Positions 34,600 to 38,793 of a DNA stretch of 38,793 nucleotides are shown here, piece after piece. The stretch's first letter is position 1. Every line of letters starts with the position of its first letter. Under the pieces are notes generated by a model, which did no database searches, was not told the origin of the DNA, and saw nothing but the letters and a program-made list of their open reading frames with translations. Made by a program: the position numbers and the translations under genes. Source of the DNA: Rhodospirillum sp. (GTDB lineage: Bacteria; Pseudomonadota; Alphaproteobacteria; Rhodospirillales; Rhodospirillaceae); NCBI GenBank assembly GCA_021741145.1, contig JAIOYK010000054.1, forward strand, positions 1-38,793. The letters run 5' to 3'.

Positions 34600-35319
34600 A
34601 TGACGATGCCCCAAAGTGGCTTGCATACCCATCCCGATGCCACGACCGAGGATTCCGGCGTGATCGAATTGGCGACCAATGCCGAAGTGATTGGCGGGCT
34701 TGGCGCCGAGCGCGCGGTTACCCCGGTTGGCCTGAGTGCTTGGGCCGACGCCAACCCGGCGACGGAAGCCAACCGTGGCTTGATCGAACTGGCCTCCGAC
34801 GCCGAGGTGATCGGCGGGACCGACACCGAGCGTGCCGTGACTCCTGCGGGCCTCGAGGCTTGGAGTGTGGGAAAGGGGAGCAATCAGTACGCCCTGTATC
34901 GGGCAACGATTTCGAACGCTTTTCCCTGTCTGTCTGGAACGACCAACATCACAGTCCCCTTCACCTCTCTCGCCGTTGAGAGGGGGGATTCAGGCGGCGC
35001 CACTCTTCAGTCCAACATGGTGGTGCTCAATCGACCGGGTTTGTATCTTCTGCGCGCTTGCGTCGCGTTCTACAACAGCGTTGGTGTTGGGCGATTGCAG
35101 ATAAGGATTCTGGATGCCTCTGGTACGGAGATTGGCATTACCATGGCCAACAGTGGGAATACGGACAGTACGGCGGATCTATGCCCCATCGTCACGGACT
35201 TCCGGTGGTGCGAGGCCGGAACCAAGATCCTTTGTGAAGCCAACTATCGGGGAAATGCGTCCTCTAGTACCGTCAGGTCGGGTTACACCAATCTGGCCGT
35301 GACCCGGATCGCTGACTGA
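34600..35319 (+). CDS. Candidate phage head-fibre (decoration) protein with tail-fibre-type repeats
   Basis: The 239-residue protein starts with two related repeats of about 35 residues (SGVIELATNAEVIGGLGAER... and RGLIELASDAEVIGGTDTER...), each ending AVTP-GL-AW, the pattern of tail-fibre collar repeats. A beta-rich C-terminal domain follows (residues 95-239; ITVPFTSLAVERG, RPGLYLLRACVAFYN). It recalls C1q/TNF-like trimeric adhesin heads, by inference only. It lies between scaffold and capsid genes, not among tail genes. That position suggests a capsid fibre, as in phi29 gp8.5. The C-terminal half has lower GC (about 55 percent in a 60-base sample, against over 80 percent in part of the portal gene). 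AAGGAA precedes the ATG. Confidence 0.6.
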   Translation: MTMPQSGLHTHPDATTEDSGVIELATNAEVIGGLGAERAVTPVGLSAWADANPATEANRGLIELASDAEVIGGTDTERAVTPAGLEAWSVGKGSNQYALYRATISNAFPCLSGTTNITVPFTSLAVERGDSGGATLQSNMVVLNRPGLYLLRACVAFYNSVGVGRLQIRILDASGTEIGITMANSGNTDSTADLCPIVTDFRWCEAGTKILCEANYRGNASSSTVRSGYTNLAVTRIAD

Positions 35320-35335
35320 TCGGTCACCTGACGGG

Positions 35336-35360
35336 GGAGGGGACGCGTGGCGTTCCCTCC
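35336..35360 (+). terminator. Hairpin between head-fibre and capsid genes
   Basis: An 11-bp stem (GGAGGGGACGC with GCGTTCCCTCC, one G-T pair) closed by a GTG loop lies after the head-fibre-like stop. It is followed by a C/T-rich run rather than T-only, so it is a weak terminator or processing site. It may set the ratio of fibre to capsid mRNA. A second small palindrome (ATGCCGT/ACGGCAT) is at 35407-35421. Confidence 0.45.
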
Positions 35361-35461
35361 TCCCGCTTCTCTTTCGGGCGTGATGCCCTCCTCCCTGCGC
35401 GCAAAAATGCCGTGACGGCATGACTGCGTCTTCTTCATGTCTTTAACGGAGAATATTCGTC

Positions 35462-36475
35462 ATGCCGACGATAGCCACCCGCCTTTCGGACGTAATCGTT
35501 CCAGAGGTCTTTCAGCCCTATATGGTCCAACGCGCGCTGGACATGGACGCCTTCGTCCAGTCCGGCGTGGTGGTCCAGGATGGCCAGTTCGATGCCCTCG
35601 CCTCGGGTCAGGGTAGCACCTTCAACCTGCCGTTCTTCAATGATCTGGATGGGGAGTCCAACGTGGGCTCCGACGACCCGGACAGCTACTCCGCCCCGGA
35701 CAAGATCACCGCCGGGCGGGACGTGGCCGTGAAGCATGTGCGCAACAAGTCCTGGTCCTCCATGGACCTGACCGCCGCCCTGATGGCCGAGGACCCCATG
35801 CGCGCCGTCGCCGAACTGGTGGCGCCCTTCTGGGTGCGGGATCGGCAACGGGTGCTGATCGCCAGCCTGTCCGGTGTTCTCGCCGACAACATGGCCAACG
35901 ACGACGGGGATATGGTCCATGCCATCGCCTCCGACGACGCGGGGGCGGTGACCGCCGACGAGCTGATCGGCGACGACGCGGTGCTGACCGCGGCCCAGAC
36001 CATGGGCGACATGAAAAGCCGCCTGACCGCCATCGCCATGCATTCGGTGGTGCATACCCGTCTGCAACGGCTGGGCGCCCTGCTGTCCGTCTTCGATCCC
36101 CAGTCCGGCGACCTGCGCTACACCACCTACCTGGGCTATCGGGTCATCGTGGACGATACCCTGCCGGTTGACGCCGGAACCAACCGCAAGACCTATACCA
36201 CCTATCTGTTCGCGGACGGGGCCGTGGCCCATGGCGAGGGGCAGGCCAAGCTGCCCGTGGAAACCGAGCGGGCGCCGGGCGCCGGTGACGGCGAGGGCAT
36301 GGAGATCCTCCATTCCCGGCGGCATTTCCTGCTCCATCCCCGGGGTATCCGTTGGATCGGCGCCACCATGGCCAAGCCCGCGCCCACCAACGCCGAACTG
36401 GCGCTCGCCGGGAACTGGGATCGGGTCTACGACCGCAAGGCCATCCGCTTCGCCGCCTTGAAGACGAACGGGTGA
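35462..36475 (+). CDS. Phage major capsid protein
   Basis: The 337-residue protein has the outline of HK97-fold coat proteins: an N-terminal arm (MPTIATRLSDVIVPEVFQPY), a spine-helix region (KHVRNKSWSSMDLTAALMAEDPMRAVAELVAP, in part), a middle domain with LQRLGALLSVFDPQSGDLRYTTYLGYRVIVDD, and a late HPRGIRWIG segment. It would build the capsid shell around the scaffold and portal. CGGAGA lies upstream of the ATG. No prohead protease gene is inside the module. The stop lies 12 bases before the convergent MFS gene end, so the module ends abruptly here. Confidence 0.8.
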   Translation: MPTIATRLSDVIVPEVFQPYMVQRALDMDAFVQSGVVVQDGQFDALASGQGSTFNLPFFNDLDGESNVGSDDPDSYSAPDKITAGRDVAVKHVRNKSWSSMDLTAALMAEDPMRAVAELVAPFWVRDRQRVLIASLSGVLADNMANDDGDMVHAIASDDAGAVTADELIGDDAVLTAAQTMGDMKSRLTAIAMHSVVHTRLQRLGALLSVFDPQSGDLRYTTYLGYRVIVDDTLPVDAGTNRKTYTTYLFADGAVAHGEGQAKLPVETERAPGAGDGEGMEILHSRRHFLLHPRGIRWIGATMAKPAPTNAELALAGNWDRVYDRKAIRFAALKTNG

Positions 36476-36487
36476 GGTTTAGCCGCC

Positions 36488-37729
36488 TCAGGCGGCCTGG
36501 GGGGCGGGGTTTGGTTGGTCCCGAAGGAGGAACACGATCAGCCCCGCCCCGACCGCCAGCCCCAGGGACAGGCTCCACAGCCAATCATAGCGATTGGTCA
36601 GGTCGAAGAGATAGCCTCCGGTGAAGGCGCCCGCCGCGCCACCAACCGAATGGCCTGCGGAAATGAGGCCCATGGCCAGTCCCATGACCCGCAGGCCCAG
36701 GTGGCTCGCCACCAGGCTCGCGGTGACCGGAACGGTGGCGTAGTCAACGGCGCCGAAGAGGATGGCGAAGGCCATCAAGGTCTCGTAGTCGGACCCGACG
36801 TGCATCAGCAGAAGGAAGCTCAGGCCACGGACCAGATAGATGGTCCCCAACAGGGCGACCCGGTTCATGCGGTCCGTCAACCACCCCGCGAGGATCATTC
36901 CTAGCAGATTGACCGCGGACAAGGTGCCATAGGCTGCCGCGCCTGGGATCGGCCCGATGCCGCAAAAGGACGCGTAGGGCAGGAAGTGGGTCTCGATCAC
37001 GCCGGTGGTCGTGTAGCCGCAGAGGAAGAAGCTCCAAAAGAGAATATGGAACGCGGGGCGCCTCAGGATCGCCCGCAGGTCTCCGGCCAGGGACAAGGTG
37101 TCGAGGTCGGCGCCCAACTCCGTGGCCCGGGACTTGGGGCTGTGTCCTTCGTTCCGGAGAAGTCTCCACAGGAGGGCCGCTGTCACCAGGGCCGCTGTGC
37201 CAATGGTTAAAAAGCTCCAACGCCAGCTTTGGCTCTCCAGCAGGAGCGCGATCAGAGGCACGAGCAGGAACTGGCCCCCCGTGGCGCCGGAGGTGCCAAT
37301 TCCCGTCGCGAGGCCCGCCCGTTGGTCAAACCGCCGGGCAATGGCCGTGGAAACCACATGGGTAGCGACAAGGCCAAAGCCCGCCGCGGAGAGCAAACCG
37401 TAGGAGACGATCAACGCCAAGGGGCTCTCCGACAGGGAGAGGAGGAGGCAGCCCGCGCCCGTCAATCCCAGGCCCAGGCCGAGGGTCACCCGGACACCCC
37501 GCTGGTCCACCATGCGTCCGGCGAAGGGCGCCACCGCGGCCATGACCAATAGGGCCAGGGAGGCCACACCGGAGATGAAGCTCTGGGACCAACCGAGTTC
37601 GGCTGTCCAGACCGGCATGACGAGGCTAAGGGAGGCCCGTGCCGAAAAGGCGAGGGCGAGGGCAAGGAAGCCGATCACGACGATGAGCCAGCGGTGGAAG
37701 GCCGATGGAATGGCGGGATTGGGCGGCAT
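36488..37729 (-). CDS. MFS transporter
   Basis: The 413-residue protein has about twelve membrane segments. It is a Major Facilitator Superfamily permease of the inner membrane, with loop motif GRMVDQRGVR between helices 2 and 3 and a related GWLTDRMNR in the second half. The subfamily cannot be fixed; a monocarboxylate/organic-anion or OFA-type carrier is possible. It is divergent from a LysR regulator with an operator-like palindrome between them, so it is probably that regulator's target. GGAG precedes the ATG. It ends 12 bases from the phage capsid gene. Confidence 0.86.
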   Translation of the reverse strand: MPPNPAIPSAFHRWLIVVIGFLALALAFSARASLSLVMPVWTAELGWSQSFISGVASLALLVMAAVAPFAGRMVDQRGVRVTLGLGLGLTGAGCLLLSLSESPLALIVSYGLLSAAGFGLVATHVVSTAIARRFDQRAGLATGIGTSGATGGQFLLVPLIALLLESQSWRWSFLTIGTAALVTAALLWRLLRNEGHSPKSRATELGADLDTLSLAGDLRAILRRPAFHILFWSFFLCGYTTTGVIETHFLPYASFCGIGPIPGAAAYGTLSAVNLLGMILAGWLTDRMNRVALLGTIYLVRGLSFLLLMHVGSDYETLMAFAILFGAVDYATVPVTASLVASHLGLRVMGLAMGLISAGHSVGGAAGAFTGGYLFDLTNRYDWLWSLSLGLAVGAGLIVFLLRDQPNPAPQAA

Positions 37730-37808
37730 GACTTGGTCTCCGATCCGGAAGGGAGCGGGAACAATTCGGGAAAATCAGGGACCCTGCAAACGATGCTTCT
37801 TCCGCCTA

Positions 37809-37827
37809 AGTTTAGCTGTGCTAAACT
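37809..37827. promoter_or_regulatory. LysR-type operator palindrome
   Basis: AGTTTAGC, a TGT spacer, then GCTAAACT: a perfect 8-bp inverted repeat six bases before the LysR gene start. It is AT-richer than its surroundings and sits in the only gap between divergent LysR and MFS genes. It fits autoregulation and control of the transporter. Confidence 0.65.
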
Positions 37828-37833
37828 CCGGTC

Positions 37834-38724
37834 ATGACCATTCGCTTCTCCCTGCTGCACACGTTCGTGGTCGTCGCCCGCTCCGGTCGGATGCGCGACG
37901 CGGCGGTGGTCTTGTCGCTCACTCCTGGCGCCATCAGCCAGAGGGTCCGGGCGCTGGAGGAGATCATGGGCCACCGCCTGTTCGACCGGACAGGAAGCGG
38001 CATCGCCCTGAATGGGGCGGGCCTCCTGTTGTTCGAGAGTTTGGATGAACCCTTCCGTCGGATCGAGGCGGTGGATGGGGATTTGGGGCGGAGCGCCGGT
38101 GGTCTCGTCCGGATCAGCGCCACGGCGGCATTCACGGAGAATTGGTTGGTGCCGCGCCTGCCCCGATTTTCAGCCCGCCATCCCGCGGTGGACCTGTCCC
38201 TGGAAACGGAAAACCGACTGGTCGATCCGCGAAGCGAGCCCGTTGACCTGGCGATCCGCCACGGGTTGGGAGGGTATCCCGGCTTGGACAGTGTTTGGTT
38301 GATGGCTCCGGAAATGGTGGTCGTGGGGGCTCCCTTGCTGCTTTCTGGCCGTTCACCGGTTACGGAGCCGACGGATTGCCTGTCCTTTGCCCTGCTCCAT
38401 GACCTTCAACGGGCGGATTGGCGGCTTTGGTTCGAAGCGCATGGGGTTCCCGTACCCCGGGACCCGAGGGGACCGGCCTTTTCCAACGATACCTTACTGA
38501 TCGCCGCGGCGGAAGCCGGCCAAGGGATCGCCTTGGTCCGCGAAGTCCACGCCGAGGAGGCCTTGCGCGCGGGGCGCCTGGTCCAGATGATCGCTCGGTC
38601 CTGGCCGTCGCGTTTCGCCTATTACGCGGTCACGACCCGCGAGGCCCTGGAGCGGCCCGCCGTCCGACACTTCCGGGACTGGTTGGTCGAGGAAGCGGAA
38701 CGGTTCGCCAGCCAAGCGGGCTGA
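37834..38724 (+). CDS. LysR-family transcriptional regulator
   Basis: The 296-residue protein has an N-terminal winged helix-turn-helix (LLHTFVVVARSGRMRDAAVVLSLTPGAISQRVRALEE) and a periplasmic-binding-like effector domain (GGLVRISATAAFTENWLVPRLPRF and later GQGIALVREVHAEEALRAGRLV). The effector is unknown; the domain is of the GcvA/AmpR-like type. It is divergent from the MFS transporter, the usual arrangement for a LysR regulator and its target. No ribosome-binding site is visible; the operator palindrome is just six bases upstream, so a leaderless or overlapping signal is possible. Confidence 0.88.
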   Translation: MTIRFSLLHTFVVVARSGRMRDAAVVLSLTPGAISQRVRALEEIMGHRLFDRTGSGIALNGAGLLLFESLDEPFRRIEAVDGDLGRSAGGLVRISATAAFTENWLVPRLPRFSARHPAVDLSLETENRLVDPRSEPVDLAIRHGLGGYPGLDSVWLMAPEMVVVGAPLLLSGRSPVTEPTDCLSFALLHDLQRADWRLWFEAHGVPVPRDPRGPAFSNDTLLIAAAEAGQGIALVREVHAEEALRAGRLVQMIARSWPSRFAYYAVTTREALERPAVRHFRDWLVEEAERFASQAG

Positions 38725-38760
38725 GTTTTCGCGGCGTTCGCATTCGGGGGCATTCGCCCC

Positions 38761-38784
38761 TCCGCCGAAGGCGGACACCGTTTT
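38761..38784 (+). terminator. Possible terminator after the LysR gene
   Basis: TCCGCC, a GAA loop, then GGCGGA (38761-38775), followed by CACCGTTTTA. The stem is short and the T run is only four bases, so it is a weak candidate. The window ends just beyond. Confidence 0.35.
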
Positions 38785-38793
38785 ATTCGGGGG

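Larger units (their letters stand above)
30167..36475 (+). mobile_element. Phage head-assembly module (partial prophage or domesticated capsid block)
   Basis: Six consecutive plus-strand genes encode small and large terminase, portal, scaffold-like, head-fibre-like and major capsid proteins. The order terminase, portal, scaffold, capsid is that of tailed-phage head regions. No integrase, repressor, connector, tail, tape-measure or lysis gene is present. An MFS transporter gene ends 12 bases after the capsid gene. All six frames are open and most start codons have ribosome-binding sites, unlike typical decayed prophages. No attachment-site repeat was found at the borders by eye. Confidence 0.75.

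Overview
This is a chromosomal window from a high-GC bacterium, almost certainly an alphaproteobacterium and plausibly of the Rhodospirillales. The evidence is the family content (alphaproteobacterial-style UvrB, TrkH, aspartate aminotransferase, a PrpR_N-type regulator), the GC-rich codon use and the tandem-hairpin elements between genes. The species cannot be named from sequence alone. No rRNA, tRNA or CRISPR array was seen.

Left part (1-10.6 kb), sugar-acid metabolism. A perfect 34-bp palindrome precedes an alpha-ketoglutarate-semialdehyde-type aldehyde dehydrogenase. An EF-G-like GTPase that lacks the switch-II histidine is convergent with it. A secreted alpha/beta hydrolase follows. A minus-strand cluster of four genes comes next: PrpR_N regulator, KdgT-family permease, DUF1537 four-carbon acid sugar kinase and PdxA2. 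It reads as a D-threonate (or D-erythronate) uptake and catabolic module ending in dihydroxyacetone phosphate.

Mobile and repeat zone (10.6-13.2 kb). A small GIY-YIG nuclease gene sits between two near-identical 145-bp direct repeats made of REP-like hairpins. Right after it is an apparently complete group II intron with an intact YADD reverse transcriptase/maturase, lying downstream of an aspartate aminotransferase gene.

Housekeeping and signalling (13.2-29.9 kb). In order: aspartate aminotransferase; two membrane GGDEF proteins, one canonical (GGEEF) and one degenerate (GGGEF), the latter abutting trkH; uvrB; an unrecognised 266-aa protein; a TetR regulator without its DNA-binding domain, fused to a perfect 12-bp inverted repeat; tag; an aminotransferase divergent from a MocR-type regulator; an Lrp/AsnC regulator divergent from arginase and ornithine cyclodeaminase (arginine to ornithine to proline); an ArsR/SRPBCC pair; and a ClpP paralogue.

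Phage-derived part (30.1-36.5 kb). Six intact genes form a head-assembly block: small terminase, large terminase, DUF4055-type portal, scaffold-like protein, a head-fibre-like protein with two tail-fibre-type repeats and a lower-GC C-terminal domain, and the major capsid protein. No integrase, connector, tail or lysis gene is present. A REP-like element and a 15-bp hairpin sit between the large terminase and portal genes. The block ends 12 bp from an MFS transporter, which is divergent from a LysR regulator.
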